Part shown: positions 21,558 to 35,177 of the stretch, piece after piece | Numbering within the stretch: the stretch's first letter is position 1 | Layout of the letters: each line of letters opens with the position of its first letter | Assembly: GCF_041296385.1 (NCBI RefSeq) | Contig: NC_091017.1 | Span: forward strand, 11,712,001 to 11,776,000 | DNA from: Aphelocoma coerulescens | Taxonomy: Eukaryota; Chordata; Aves; Passeriformes; Corvidae | DNA: 64,000 nucleotides | Direction: 5' to 3' | Program-made: the position numbers and the translations under genes | Notes under the pieces: model-generated | What the model was told of the DNA's origin: nothing | The model's input: the letters and a program-made list of their open reading frames with translations, nothing else | The model's database searches: none

Positions 21558-23047
21558 TTCTCCTGAAACAGTGGGGTACATGAAGGCATTGCCATACCTG
21601 ATCATCCCTTGCCATGCAGAGCCCAGCCTTGCATTGCCTTACAGACACCTCTGTGTACCTCCCTTGCCCTTCCTATGTCTCCATTGCATGGCCTTGTTCA
21701 CCAATCTCCCACCTTGACTTTCTTACCCCTTGTTTCCTGGTCTTGTCTTGCCTGCTTCTCCTATGACTCTCTTGGCCTTGCCTAAGTCTCTCTTGCCTTG
21801 CTTTGCAAAGCCAACACTTGCCTTGCCCTGCTACCCCTCTTTCCCTCGCCTAGTCTACCCACCTTTGACTGGCCTATCCATCCGATCATCACCTTTTCTG
21901 CACCACCCCTCCATGCTCTTGTCTTGCCTTGGCCTGCCTACCCTTCCCTTGCCTTGCACTGCCTTGCATAACCCTTGCCCTTCTTGACATTTGTGCCCCT
22001 TTCCAACATGGCCTTGCTTTCCTTTGCCTACCCCTCCCAATCCCTGCTTTGCCTACAGATTCCTGGCCTTCTTTTGTCTACCACTCCTTTGCCTTTTGTG
22101 GGAACCAACAGCTGGTCTGAAGGCCTCACAGACATTTCCGTTGATACAATCATTTTGTACCCGTGAGAATTGCAGAAGCAAGAAGATAAACAACAGAAAG
22201 AAGTTGTAACAGCTGCAAAAGGGACGATACTGGCTGATGTTTAGCAAAGAATGTGTGTACACTATAGACAACCAGTAGTATTGTATTATAGCAAAATAAT
22301 AGTCCATGCACATGTAGCTAAAAAAGTGCATAAGAGAAGATGCATAAATAATACAAGTGGTTTTTTGCCATTGCTCGGGGCAGAGAGTGTATGTGTGTCG
22401 TGACCGTCTCAACAGCAACAGCCTTGCACTGCCTTTCATAACCAGCCCCTGCCTACTGCCTCCTTCCCTGGCCTTCCATGTCTTGTCTTCCTCTCCTTTG
22501 ATTTAACTTGCTTCTCCTATCTCTCCCTTGCTTGCCTTACTCCACTGACCTTTCTGTGTTCTTGCCTTGACTTGCCTAGCTGTTCCTTGCTTCACATTGC
22601 TTTGTGTAAGCATTCCCTGTTTTTATTTGCCTACCCCTTTCTTGCCTGGCCTTTCCTTGCCTAGCCTTTCTTGTCTTTGCCTGCCCTCTGCATCACTGGA
22701 CTTACCTTCCTATGCCCTGCCTTCCCTACAGCTTCTGGGCCTTCTCTTGCCTCGCACTCATTGGCCCTACTTTGCTGCCTGCTCACTGCTCTTGCTTTGC
22801 TTTCCCTAACTTTCCCTTGACTTGACTAGAATTGCCTAAACTTGCTTTGACTGCATTGCCTTGCCTGCATGGAAGAAAAGGCAAGGCAGGGCAAAGCAAG
22901 GAAATCATAGGCAGGGCAGGGCAAGGGAGACATAGGCAAGAGAGACGTAGCCAAGGAAGGCAAAGCAAGGGTAGGCTAGGAAAAACCAGGCAATGGTACT
23001 GAAGGCAACGCAAGGCCAAGTGACTCATAATGCCTTTCCTTGGAATG
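21558..23047. repeat. Unit 2, CCTTG minisatellite
   Basis: Same structure. Private CTACAGCTTCTGG near 22730 where other units have CTACAACTTCTGG. AT island at about 22107-22417. Confidence 0.85.
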
Positions 23048-24267
23048 CAAAGGTCTGAAATCCCAGTGTTGGTGGAGCAGATGATAAGGTCCCATGGGGA
23101 AGTAAACTCAACTGAGACATTTCTCTCCTGGCACCTCTTGTGTAGGAGCAATTCTTAGATATATTCAATATTGGCGGTAGCACGCCAGTTCCTCAGAGAG
23201 GATGACAATGCTTTTCCATGGGAAGGAAAGCACCTAGCCCCAGTGTTTCAGGTGCACATAAGAAGCTGCCTAGTGGAGGTAAAGGGCAGCAGCAACTTTC
23301 TGTCCTGGCATATTTGGTGTAGAAGCACTGCCTTGATTTGTACAAGTATGGAGTTGCTACGCCCTATTTTCAAGGCAGTCTCCTGAAAAAGTCAATTTTG
23401 GCATGTCGTTTCCACTTCTGAAAGGTGGTCTTCTGAACTCTTGGCAGTAAGCCAAGACAAGCAGCTATGCTCATCCTTGGTGTGCAGCTGATTTAGACAC
23501 CAGGGCAGGTAATGTCCAGTAACAGTGTTCTGGCACATTGGATGGGAGCAGTTCCTGGATGTTTTCTATTTTGGAGGAGGAGATCCCAGTTCTTCTGAGA
23601 TGGGCTCATAGTTTCTCTCTTTGGCAAAGAAAGCAGTTTTGGATCTGCATGTAGGGTGTTCTCAGCGAATTAATGGCTTTTCCTCATGGGCAGTTCTGTG
23701 GGCTATAGCTGTTGAACTGTTAGAGAAGGAATGAAAAAGCCAAGCTGTTGAACAAATTTGCATCCTGCTGACTTTAGCAGCCCCTGATAAAATTCTGTTT
23801 GCATCCTGACTCTGTGAGACTGAAGGATTATGATGGTACTTAAAGCTGAGGAGGAAAGTGCACATAGAAGAGCATGTGAATTTAATGGCTCTTCCTAGTA
23901 GGCAGTTCTCTGGGCTAGAGCTGTTGAACTGTTAGAGAGGGAATGCAAGAGCCAAGCTTCTGAGCTCTTTTCCCTGCTACCTTTAAAGTATGAGCATTCC
24001 CTGGTGCTCTCCTATTTGGATAATAAGTTAGAGTGGGTTTCACATTCACTTTGAAGAATAGAAACAGCGCCATGTGAACCTGTGCCATCAGCTTTCCTTT
24101 CCAACTAAATGTTCCTACTTGCAATCTTGCAATTCTTACTTGCAATCATGCAGAGCACCGTGCTTGAGGCTGGTGCATTGAAGAAAATTAAATTAGGGCT
24201 GTATCAGTACAAAGGAGAGATTGCCATTTGCAAAACCTCGTTTCGCTTAAGTTAGTAATATTGTAAG
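23048..24267. other. Unit 2, low-GC segment with short duplications
   Basis: Same arrangement as unit 1; no gene seen. Confidence 0.6.
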
Positions 24268-25090
24268 TGTTAATTGAGTGGTCATTGGTTGCCTATCACC
24301 ATCCTGATGCACTAATTTCATCAAGTGTAAATATTGGTCACAAAAGGTGCCCATTCAGCAACCTGTTGCTGTCTCCACATGGAAGTGTCTTCCGGACGAA
24401 ATCAAAAGACATTCGAAGAGCCAGGATCCGCAAAGGAACAAACTATTGCCACATGAATGGTGCTGGGCGCCATGAGGAGCAGTTAACTTTAACCTGCGCG
24501 CTGTCAGCACTCAGAAGAACAACCCCAGCATGGCAGGGGGGACTTGCAAAAGAAGGAAAGGCCCCTCACCTAGCTATAAACCACCCAAAGTGCAGAGCCA
24601 AGTTGAAAACACCACTGCTCTCAAATCAACCGTGTCAGGACAAAAAGATTTCACTGATCTCCCCCTTCCAGGTACAAACTCTTATTTGCACCACACTCAG
24701 AGGGCAATGTGAGCTCCCCAGCGCTGTCTTTCACTCTCGCAGAGTCCAGATACTAACTTGTGAACATCCTACACAAACATTAGCTCATGAAAGTGCCAGC
24801 TTGAGCAAGAACAGCAGACCCTCCCATTGCACCCCCTTGTCATCCAGAGTGCGGCGGTTTGTTGAAAATCATGGACTCGGAAAGACCAATGCAGCAACTG
24901 CTTTTCTCTCTCCTACTGCCTTTCCCTGAGCGAGAGGTAGATGGATGATGTGGACTTAGTGGAACAGAAAGAGTATGACTGTACTTATAAGGGAGGAAAA
25001 CCCCCCACAGCATACTGTGCTGTGTGCAGTACACGCTCTGAAAAGAGACAAAGCTGAATGCTGCCAGCGGGCTTCGGTTCTCAGACTGCT
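24268..25090 (+). repeat. Unit 2, oldest monomer copy
   Basis: As in unit 1, with T in TATTTGCACC (24686). Confidence 0.65.
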
Positions 25091-26101
25091 TGCATGGGCA
25101 GAGCTGCGGGCTCTTTTAAGGATGGAAACTGGCATCTGTGAGTGTAAAGAATGTGACTTTCCACACAGCTTAGAAGAAAGGTGCATAGCCCCAGTGAGAA
25201 GTGTGTACGTGAAAGACTGGCAGAAGAAGTCGCAGTCCAGCAAGGCTGGTATCTTTTTCTTTGTGCCAAATAGGCACCTTGGGAACATGAAAGTACTTGA
25301 TGGTAGCCAAACTGACAGTGAAGGCACAGAACACCGTCGGGTGTGTGCAGTGTACAGACGCAATGTAAAAGCCCTGAGTACCATTTGACTGCAGTCATAG
25401 TGCAAGTTTGCAACTGTACCATGCAAGGCCAGTGAAAGCTTCCTGTGCGGCCACATTTTCGTATTGGAGCTCGCTAGCTGGAAGTGATTCGGTTTGTCTG
25501 CAGTATCCGCTCGACTGAATGTGATGTGTCACTGGAAAGAAAAGTACAGACCAGCAGTGCGTTTGATATGGTTCAGGGGCTGCAAAGGGAATGTACAGGC
25601 CACCTCTGGGATTTTGGTCTTTGTGCATTCCCATGGCAGCAGTTCCTGGATGTTTTTGTTCTACAGTTTAGGCTCAGTGAGAGAGAAAAAATGCGAGAGC
25701 ACGCATAGCAGAGCCACAGGGAGAATTGCTGAGGTATGAGTTGCGTGCTGTTCAGATACTGCCGTACCAAAGGCCTACCTAAACACTGCTGCTGATCTAG
25801 CATGTCTTTCTGTAGCAAGACTTGTTGGTACTGCAAAACAGAAGATGCGTGAGGTCAAATGAATCTGGACAGAAAATTTCAGACGAGCAGCCTATGAGTG
25901 CATGATTGAAACAGTAAATTTAGGTGACAGAATAGATCGTGGCATCGATTTGCGTAGTGTTAATATTCTCTGAAGGGAATGCAAAAAGCCAAGATGTGTT
26001 TTCCATTCTAGCTGTTCCTGACAAAAACTGAGGAATAAAACTTTCGTTCTAGATGGAATGTAACATTCAGTTCCCAGGATTTTGCACTCCAAAGTTCAAC
26101 A
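25091..26101. repeat. Unit 3, A/T-mixed left segment
   Basis: Same segment as in units 1 and 2. No gene seen. Confidence 0.7.
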
Positions 26102-27261
26102 AAAGAGTTTCCACAAGAATCTTGAGAAGAAGCACAATCACTTCCACCTAGAGCTGGAAGAGGAAGAGGCAGCGGCACAAGCAAGTGCCCTTGAGCGTCC
26201 TTCTTCCGAATGCTAGAACGTCAATTCAGCAGGCAGGAGTGCAGCAGCCACCCTTCGTCTTGCAAGCCCATACGACGCGCACACCAGCCCGGTGCTCTGC
26301 GGCTTCGTCCTTCGCCTTTTCGAGCACGCCGTACCTTCATTCTCCCGGAGGCGAACAGCGGTCTGCTTCTCGCACGGAACGCTGTGTCGGCAGCCAAGCG
26401 CTCCAGTGCACTGCTTCTGCCCAAACACGCCTGGGCCCTGCACCTCTCCTTCCCAGCGCTACGTAGCAGCACAATCTGTCCCTCTTGCGATCCCAAGCTA
26501 AGCGGAAAGCTTCTCGGCTACGTCTCCCGCAGAGAGCTGTGCCAGGACAATAAGCTTGCAAGCACTTTGCTCCTGACACTAGTGGCAACAGGGATTCGCA
26601 CCACCTTCCAGGAGCAGTCCTCTTGCCTTTTACAAGGTGCAAAAGCGCCCCCTCTGTGGCGGTGCTGTCTGCCCGGTCTTTCTCGGCTCGAAGCACCACG
26701 AGGCACACAAGACTCTCTCGCAAGGACCGAAATTCCCGATAGGCGTCTCTGCGCTTTCTGCAATGCTGCACGCACAAGCCCGGTGCTCTGAGGCTTCGTT
26801 CTTCGCCTTTCGTTGTCTGGGCAGAAGAGAAGCCGAGCGAGGCCATTGTGCTTTGCCGCTTGTCAGTGTGCTGTGCACGGTTTTTCCGCAGCTCGAGCTA
26901 GCGGGAGACCCCTTCGGTTTCGCGGCGTCCACACTACCCATGGTAGCTCTCGCTCAGCGAAACTTGAAGGGGAGAAGCACTTGCTGGATGAGTCTTTCAG
27001 TGTGCAGGACTTTGAAAACACAGCAGCGCAATCGGGGCCACGAGAAGGACCGCTGAGAAGTCGCTCTCGCACAGAGAACCGTGCCAGGATGACGAGCTCG
27101 CCCAGCATTTGCCCCTGACACTTGGGGAACTCGTAGCTGCCAGTGCCTTCCAGGGGCAGTCTGCTTTCTGTCATAACCTGCATAGGGCCCGTCAGATGGT
27201 GGTGCTGTCTGCCTTCTCCTTCTCGGCCAGAGTGTACTCTGGTGCACACTGCAGTCTGGCA
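26102..27261 (+). repeat. Unit 3, GC-rich diverged monomer copies
   Basis: Same patchwork, with T at the three-state site 26202. Block orientation as in units 1 and 2. Confidence 0.75.
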
Positions 27262-27390
27262 AGGAGCAAAGATCTTCGGTAGACATCTCGCACAGGAGAA
27301 AGTTGCCAAGAAAGAACCACGTTCTTCATCAGCCCTCCTCATGTCCCGATTGGGGTGCTGCCTTCAAAGCCTTGCACATTGAAAGACTTC
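26989..27390 (+). repeat. 402-bp block, forward orientation, unit 3
   Basis: Forward. It keeps AGATCTTCGG, as in unit 1. Over the right-hand ~129 bp its reverse complement matches the inverted block of unit 4 with one difference noticed (CACATTG here; CACGTTG in the inverted block). Confidence 0.92.
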
Positions 27391-28493
27391 TCCAGCAAGT
27401 GCTTCTCCCCTGGCGCACTTCGCTGAGTGAGAGCTGCATGGGCAGCGTGGACTCAGCGAAACCGAAAGGGTGTCGCTGTAGCTCGAGCTGAGCAAAGAAA
27501 CCGTGCACGGTGCACCGTTGGTGGGTGCAGCATGCACGCGGAAAAGCAGCAAAGTTCACTGCCATCGCTGGCCTTCTCTTCAGTCCAGACCACTTAAGGC
27601 AAACAATTTAGCTGCAGAGCACTGGGCTTGCGTGTGCAGTGCACCAAATTGCCCAAGACCAGCAAGGGCTCGTTCACAAGCAGAGTCGGCTGAGAGCATT
27701 CTTGCTTGCTCCAGAAAGGAAGCCGCAGCTATAGTGCTTCATCCCACAGCGTGGACATAGGCACTTTCCTAGTTGTTCAGCCTTGCAGAGTCCCTGCAAC
27801 TAGAGCTCAGCCAGGAGCAGGCGTCAAAGCAGAAGGCTTTCCTAAAGCACGCCTCTCCAACCAGCCTTCGGAAATCGCAAATGACACTGTGGCTCTGTGC
27901 CTTTCTTCTAAGACAGACGCCCACCTTGCTTTCACTCTCGCAGCTCCCTTGGCAGCCTCCAGCAGCTGCTTTCCTGGAGAACGGCCCGAGAAGTAGAAGC
28001 CAGGGCTGGGCTGCACCTTCGCCTTCCGCACGTAAGCGGCACCAGACTCACCGGTGCGCTCTGTTCTTCCCTCCTCCGCTGCATGCTACTACCATCGTGT
28101 TCTCCGAAAGACGGAGACTGAAGGGAAGCGCAAATGCTTCCACAGAGAGCTACAAGAGGAATAGGCAGCAGCAGCACAGGCAAGTGCCGTGGAACTTCCT
28201 CCTTCCCAAGGCTATAACGTCAATTCAGCAGGCAGGAGAGTGGCAGCCACGCTCGTCTTGCAGCCCGTACAACGAGCACGCGAGCCCGGCGCTCCGCGGC
28301 TTCGTTCTTCGCCTTTTCGAGCACGCCGTACCTTCGTTCCCCCGGAGGCGGACGGTCTTCTGCTTCTCGCCCGGAACACTGTGCCCGGCAGTGCAGCGCT
28401 TTCTGCGGCAAGCTGCAAAGCGCCCGTCAGATGGCGATGCTGTCTGCCCGCTCCTCGGCTCGAGTGTACTCCGGCGCACGCTGCCGTCTCGCA
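27262..28493 (+). repeat. 1,232-bp element, unit 3, only copy
   Basis: Marker states: palindrome intact, CTCCG, C at 28181. It joins directly to the edge-type sequence on its right, so a single copy serves as both first and last. Confidence 0.95.
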
Positions 28494-28722
28494 AGGAGCA
28501 AAGAGCTTCGGTAGACAGCTCACACAGGAGAAAGGTGCCAGGACGACACCACATTCCTCCTCACCCCTTCTCGTGGCCCACATTGTGGTGCTGCCTTCAA
28601 AGCCGTGCGCATTGAAAGACTCTTCCAGCAAGTGCTTCTCCCCTGGCACACTTCGCTCAGCGACAGCTACGTGGGCAGCGTGGACTCAGCGAAACTGAAA
28701 GGGTGTCCTTGTAGCTCGAGCT
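28494..28722 (+). repeat. Unit 3, partial monomer at the array's right edge
   Basis: Edge type, as in unit 1. Confidence 0.75.
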
Positions 28723-29378
28723 TGTTGGAGAGGATGAAAGTTTGGTAAGAAAGTTTCACAGCTATGTAGGCTTGACAGAAAGATCTCTGAATGTAGAAAC
28801 TTAGCATGAGGTAGAAATGGAAACGAGTTTTGATAGAGAGTAAAAGGTGTTTTGCTGAAGCACTGATCACTGAATAACTGAGAAGGCAAAGGTTGGAGAT
28901 TGAGTTGGAAGGAGATGTTTTTTATTAGGACACCGGTATGTGAGTACAAACAAGCACATGTTTTTCACCAAGTAAATAAGTCTCAAGAAGGCCATAAGGA
29001 AATAGAAAACATGTTTTTACCAAAAAGAGAGCTATCGCAGGCAAACAAGAAATGTCGATGTAGCAAGAAGAAGAGAGGTCTGAGAATTTTCCACTGTAAG
29101 CTTAAATTGTAACATACTTACTCTTGTGATTGGATAAGAATGACTATAATATGGTAATGGTAGTAGTCATGATAGGCTACAGGCAAATGTAAAGGTATTG
29201 TTGTATGGTGCTTATTGGTTGCTATGTATTGAGATACTCAGCAAAGAAAAATACATAATGCTTTCTAACTTGAACAGAAAGCGGCTCCAGGTATGCCTAC
29301 CAGCTGTAGCTGACAGCTGTAGGGCTGGCTCTGGATACCCACTCCCTGAAATGCTGTAACTTCGCCTATGCAATACAC
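28723..29378. other. Unit 3, AT-rich block
   Basis: Same block, with a private GCTGAAGCACTG near 28855. Confidence 0.6.
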
Positions 29379-30138
29379 AGCTTTCAAGAGAGCCGCCTGA
29401 AGTCCAGACACCCTTCGCGAGCCTTTCTCCTATAGAGCTGTGGAAAGAAATCGTACACGCTACACCGAGGGTGCGTGCAGCATGCACGAGCAAAAGCGGC
29501 AAAGTTCAGTGCCCTCGCTGGGCTTCCCTTCCGTGCGGATAACGTGAGGCGAAAAATGAAGCCGCAGAGCACCGGGCTTGCAGGTGCAGTGCACCGAGTT
29601 GCAGAAGTCCAGCAGGCTCGTTCACAAGCCAAGCCGGCTGAGGGAGTCCTCGCGTCTCCAAAAGGGAACGCGGAGCCGTAGCACTTCATCCCACAGCGTG
29701 GACATAGGCACTTCCCTAGTCGTTCAGCCTTGCAGAGTCCCTGCAGCTAGAGCTCACCCAGGAGCAGGCGTCAAAGCAGAAGGCCCTCCTAAAGCACCCT
29801 TTCTCCAAGCAGCCTCCTGAAAGGGCGCATCACAGTGCGGCTCTGCGCCTTTCTTCTAAGACAGACGCCCGCTATACTTTCGTGCTCGCAGCTCCCTTGG
29901 CAGCCTCCAGCAGCTACTCTCCTGGAGAACGGCCGTAGACGTCAAAGCCAGTGCTGGGCTGCACCTCCGCCCTCCCCAGGTAAGCAACAGCGAACTCACC
30001 GGTGCACTCTGTACTTCCCTCCTCCGCTTGCATCCTACATGCATTCGTGTTCTCCGAAACTCAGAGACTGAAGGGAAGGGCAATTGCTTCCCCAGATAGC
30101 TGCAAGGGCACTAGGCAGCAGCAGCACAAATTTCACAT
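29379..30138 (+). repeat. Unit 3, diverged 3' portion of the element
   Basis: Carries GGACATAGGCACTTCCC near 29700, shared with unit 6 and not with units 1, 2, 4 and 5. Private ATCGTACACGC near 29450. Confidence 0.8.
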
Positions 30139-31284
30139 GACCTGATGCACTGTAGAGATATTACCCTGTTACCCCTCCTTTCTCCTCGTCCTCGACCAAT
30201 TGTGGTGGGATGTCGAAAGGCTTGGCCAGCGAAAAGCTCATCCAGCAAGGGCGTCTCTCTTGACGCATTTCCCTGACCGAGAGCTACACAGATGGTCTGG
30301 ACACTGTAAAACAGCAAGAAAATAATTCTATGTCCAGCTGAGGAAAATCCGTGCACAGAAAAATGTAGATGCCTGCAGTAAACAATCTGAAGAGCGGCAA
30401 AGCTCCAAGCCATCGCTGCGCTTCAGTCCTGTCCGGACCACAGAAGGCGAAGAACGAAGCAGCTGGGCACCGGCTTCATGGACTCAGTGGCGCGACTTGC
30501 AAATGTCCAGCCAAGAGCTGCTTCAACAAGCAGATTCAGCCGAGAATGCTCTGCCTGCACTTTCCCTCGCAGCGCTAGGCAGCACCACGTTCTGTTTGCG
30601 TGGCAGCCTGATTCCTAACGGAAAGATTCTCAATGCCTGTGTCTGGCACAGAGAACGGTTTTAGGTCAGCAAGCTCACCCGGCGCTTACCCTCGACGCGT
30701 GCAAACCTGTATTTGCACCGCATTCCAGTGGCAGCCCTCTTTCCTTTCCAGCCGGCACAGCGCCGTCAGATCGCGGTGCTCTCTGCACCTGCCTTCTCGC
30801 TTCCAAGTGCCACCGCGCACATTACAGCCTTGCAGGGAGCGAAGAGGCGGAGAGGCGTCTCGCAAAGAAGAACGTGCCGGGACGAAAAGGTGCTCTTTCC
30901 TTTCTCCTCCTCCTTTGCCCGAATGGTGGTGCTGTGTTGAAAGGCTTGGCCAGCGAAAAGCTCATCCAGCAAGTGTTTCTCTCCTGACGCCTTTCGCTGA
31001 GCGAGAGAGCTACACGGACACTTTCGACTCGGGGAAACAGCAAGAGAATGACTGTACGTCGAGCTGAGGAAAAGCCGTGCACAGCAGCCTGTGGCTGCGT
31101 GCAGTGTTCACGCTGAAGAGCGGCAAAGCTCCAAGCCATCGCTGCGCTTCAGTCCTGTCCGGACCACAGAAGGCGAAGAACGAAGCAGCTGGGCACCGGC
31201 TTCATGGGCTCAGTGGAGCGACTTGCAAATGTCCAGCCAAGAGCTGCTTCAACAAGCAGATTCAGCTGAGAATGCTCTGCCTGC
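30139..31284 (+). repeat. Unit 3, tandem 726-bp monomers
   Basis: Full length. Carries GATTCCTAACGG near 30610, shared with unit 5. Confidence 0.85.
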
Positions 31285-31644
31285 TTCAACAAAGTAAGGC
31301 GCAGCCCTTGCACTGCAGCACACTGCCTGGCCAGAAACAGGTTCTTACACCTTCAGTGCTGCCGAGCCCACGCAGCTTGAGCACACCCAGAAGGACGCGT
31401 CCAGAAAGAAGGCGTTCTTCGAGTGCCTTGTCCTTCCTTGTTCTGTCTTTCATCTGCACCTGAAACAGTGGGTCTACGTGTTTTCCTTCCCAGGGAAAAG
31501 AACTTTCATTCTTGTCCAGGAGTCTATGGCTAAAATGGTGATTGCATGTCCCATATCCAATACAACCAAGGATTACTCCCGGAGGAAAGCTGCCAGGACA
31601 GATGGGTCTTGCTGGCTTTGACCACCCCTGGGCCACCTCTCATA
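31285..31644. other. Unit 3, transition segment
   Basis: Same as unit 1; no gene seen. Confidence 0.5.
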
Positions 31645-33134
31645 TTCTCCTGAAACAGTGGGGTACATGAAGGCATTGCCATACCTGATCATCCCTTGCC
31701 ATGCAGAGCCCAGCCTTGCATTGCCTTACAGACACCTCTGTGTACCTCCCTTGCCCTTCCTATGTCTCCATTGCATGGCCTTGTTCACCAATCTCCCACC
31801 TTGACTTTCTTACCCCTTGTTTCCTGGTCTTGTCTTGCCTGCTTCTCCTATGACTCTCTTGGCCTTGCCTAAGTCTCTCTTGCCTTGCTTTGCAAAGCCA
31901 ACACTTGCCTTGCCCTGCTACCCCTCTTTCCCTCGCCTAGTCTACCCACCTTTGACTGGCCTATCCATCCGATCATCACCTTTTCTGCACCACCCCTCCA
32001 TGCTCTTGTCTTGCCTTGGCCTGCCTACCCTTCCCTTGCCTTGCACTGCCTTGCATAACCCTTGCCCTTCTTGACATTTGTGCCCCTTTCCAACATGGCC
32101 TTGCTTTCCTTTGCCTACCCCTCCCAATCCCTGCTTTGCCTACAGATTCCTGGCCTTCTTTTGTCTACCACTCCTTTGCCTTTTGTGGGAACCAACAGCT
32201 GGTCTGAAGGCCTCACAGACATTTCCGTTGATACAATCATTTTGTACCCGTGAGAATTGCAGAAGCAAGAAGATAAACAACAGAAAGAAGTTGTAACAGC
32301 TGCAAAAGGGACGATACTGGCTGATGTTTAGCAAAGAATGTGTGTACACTATAGACAACCAGTAGTATTGTATTATAGCAAAATAATAGTCCATGCACAT
32401 GTAGCTAAAAAAGTGCATAAGAGAAGATGCATAAATAATACAAGTGGTTTTTTGCCATTGCTCGGGGCAGAGAGTGTATGTGTGTCGTGACCGTCTCAAC
32501 AGCAACAGCCTTGCACTGCCTTTCATAACCAGCCCCTGCCTACTGCCTCCTTCCCTGGCCTTCCATGTCTTGTCTTCCTCTCCTTTGATTTAACTTGCTT
32601 CTCCTATCTCTCCCTTGCTTGCCTTACTCCACTGACCTTTCTGTGTTCTTGCCTTGACTTGCCTAGCTGTTCCTTGCTTCACATTGCTTTGTGTAAGCAT
32701 TCCCTGTTTTTATTTGCCTACCCCTTTCTTGCCTGGCCTTTCCTTGCCTAGCCTTTCTTGTCTTTGCCTGCCCTCTGCATCACTGGACTTACCTTCCTAT
32801 GCCCTGCCTTCCCTACAACTTCTGGGCCTTCTCTTGCCTCGCACTCATTGGCCCTACTTTGCTGCCTGCTCACTGCTCTTGCTTTGCTTTCCCTAACTTT
32901 CCCTTGACTTGACTAGAATTGCCTAAACTTGCTTTGACTGCATTGCCTTGCCTGCATGGAAGAAAAGGCAAGGCAGGGCAAAGCAAGGAAATCATAGGCA
33001 GGGCAGGGCAAGGGAGACATAGGCAAGAGAGACGTAGCCAAGGAAGGCAAAGCAAGGGTAGGCTAGGAAAAACCAGGCAATGGTACTGAAGGCAACGCAA
33101 GGCCAAGTGACTCATAATGCCTTTCCTTGGAATG
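31645..33134. repeat. Unit 3, CCTTG minisatellite
   Basis: Same structure; AT island at about 32194-32504. Confidence 0.85.
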
Positions 33135-34354
33135 CAAAGGTCTGAAATCCCAGTGTTGGTGGAGCAGATGATAAGGTCCCATGGGGAAGTAAACTCAACT
33201 GAGACATTTCTCTCCTGGCACCTCTTGTGTAGGAGCAATTCTTAGATATATTCAATATTGGCGGTAGCACGCCAGTTCCTCAGAGAGGATGACAATGCTT
33301 TTCCATGGGAAGGAAAGCACCTAGCCCCAGTGTTTCAGGTGCACATAAGAAGCTGCCTAGTGGAGGTAAAGGGCAGCAGCAACTTTCTGTCCTGGCATAT
33401 TTGGTGTAGAAGCACTGCCTTGATTTGTACAAGTATGGAGTTGCTACGCCCTATTTTCAAGGCAGTCTCCTGAAAAAGTCAATTTTGGCATGTCGTTTCC
33501 ACTTCTGAAAGGTGGTCTTCTGAACTCTTGGCAGTAAGCCAAGACAAGCAGCTATGCTCATCCTTGGTGTGCAGCTGATTTAGACACCAGGGCAGGTAAT
33601 GTCCAGTAACAGTGTTCTGGCACATTGGATGGGAGCAGTTCCTGGATGTTTTCTATTTTGGAGGAGGAGATCCCAGTTCTTCTGAGATGGGCTCATAGTT
33701 TCTCTCTTTGGCAAAGAAAGCAGTTTTGGATCTGCATGTAGGGTGTTCTCAGCGAATTAATGGCTTTTCCTCATGGGCAGTTCTGTGGGCTATAGCTGTT
33801 GAACTGTTAGAGAAGGAATGAAAAAGCCAAGCTGTTGAACAAATTTGCATCCTGCTGACTTTAGCAGCCCCTGATAAAATTCTGTTTGCATCCTGACTCT
33901 GTGAGACTGAAGGATTATGATGGTACTTAAAGCTGAGGAGGAAAGTGCACATAGAAGAGCATGTGAATTTAATGGCTCTTCCTAGTAGGCAGTTCTCTGG
34001 GCTAGAGCTGTTGAACTGTTAGAGAGGGAATGCAAGAGCCAAGCTTCTGAGCTCTTTTCCCTGCTACCTTTAAAGTATGAGCATTCCCTGGTGCTCTCCT
34101 ATTTGGATAATAAGTTAGAGTGGGTTTCACATTCACTTTGAAGAATAGAAACAGCGCCATGTGAACCTGTGCCATCAGCTTTCCTTTCCAACTAAATGTT
34201 CCTACTTGCAATCTTGCAATTCTTACTTGCAATCATGCAGAGCACCGTGCTTGAGGCTGGTGCATTGAAGAAAATTAAATTAGGGCTGTATCAGTACAAA
34301 GGAGAGATTGCCATTTGCAAAACCTCGTTTCGCTTAAGTTAGTAATATTGTAAG
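33135..34354. other. Unit 3, low-GC segment with short duplications
   Basis: Same arrangement as unit 1; no gene seen. Confidence 0.6.
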
Positions 34355-35177
34355 TGTTAATTGAGTGGTCATTGGTTGCCTATCACCATCCTGATGCACT
34401 AATTTCATCAAGTGTAAATATTGGTCACAAAAGGTGCCCATTCAGCAACCTGTTGCTGTCTCCACATGGAAGTGTCTTCCGGACGAAATCAAAAGACATT
34501 CGAAGAGCCAGGATCCGCAAAGGAACAAACTATTGCCACATGAATGGTGCTGGGCGCCATGAGGAGCAGTTAACTTTAACCTGCGCGCTGTCAGCACTCA
34601 GAAGAACAACCCCAGCATGGCAGGGGGGACTTGCAAAAGAAGGAAAGGCCCCTCACCTAGCTATAAACCACCCAAAGTGCAGAGCCAAGTTGAAAACACC
34701 ACTGCTCTCAAATCAACCGTGTCAGGACAAAAAGATTTCACTGATCTCCCCCTTCCAGGTACAAACTCTTATGTGCACCACACTCAGAGGGCAATGTGAG
34801 CTCCCCAGCGCTGTCTTTCACTCTCGCAGAGTCCAGATACTAACTTGTGAACATCCTACACAAACATTAGCTCATGAAAGTGCCAGCTTGAGCAAGAACA
34901 GCAGACCCTCCCATTGCACCCCCTTGTCATCCAGAGTGCGGCGGTTTGTTGAAAATCATGGACTCGGAAAGACCAATGCAGCAACTGCTTTTCTCTCTCC
35001 TACTGCCTTTCCCTGAGCGAGAGGTAGATGGATGATGTGGACTTAGTGGAACAGAAAGAGTATGACTGTACTTATAAGGGAGGAAAACCCCCCACAGCAT
35101 ACTGTGCTGTGTGCAGTACACGCTCTGAAAAGAGACAAAGCTGAATGCTGCCAGCGGGCTTCGGTTCTCAGACTGCT
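34355..35177 (+). repeat. Unit 3, oldest monomer copy
   Basis: Has G at 34773 (TATGTGCACC), shared with unit 4. Confidence 0.65.

Larger units (their letters stand above)
13784..25090 (+). repeat. Higher-order macrosatellite unit 2 (two copies, 12-bp deletion)
   Basis: Same segment order as unit 1. Its length of 11,307 bp is that of a two-copy unit minus a private 12-bp deletion at about 20459/20460. The 402-bp block is non-inverted. The three-state site (14895) is C. Both edges of its internal array carry interior-type sequence where other units have edge-type sequence, which suggests conversion. Confidence 0.97.
25091..35177 (+). repeat. Higher-order macrosatellite unit 3 (single 1,232-bp copy, shortest)
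   Basis: The 10,087-bp unit holds only one copy of the 1,232-bp element, so it is the minimal form. The 402-bp block is non-inverted. The three-state site (26202) is T. It shares a G at 34773 with unit 4 (46092), and the pair of changes near 29700-29716 (GGACATAGG and CACTTCCC) with unit 6. Confidence 0.97.
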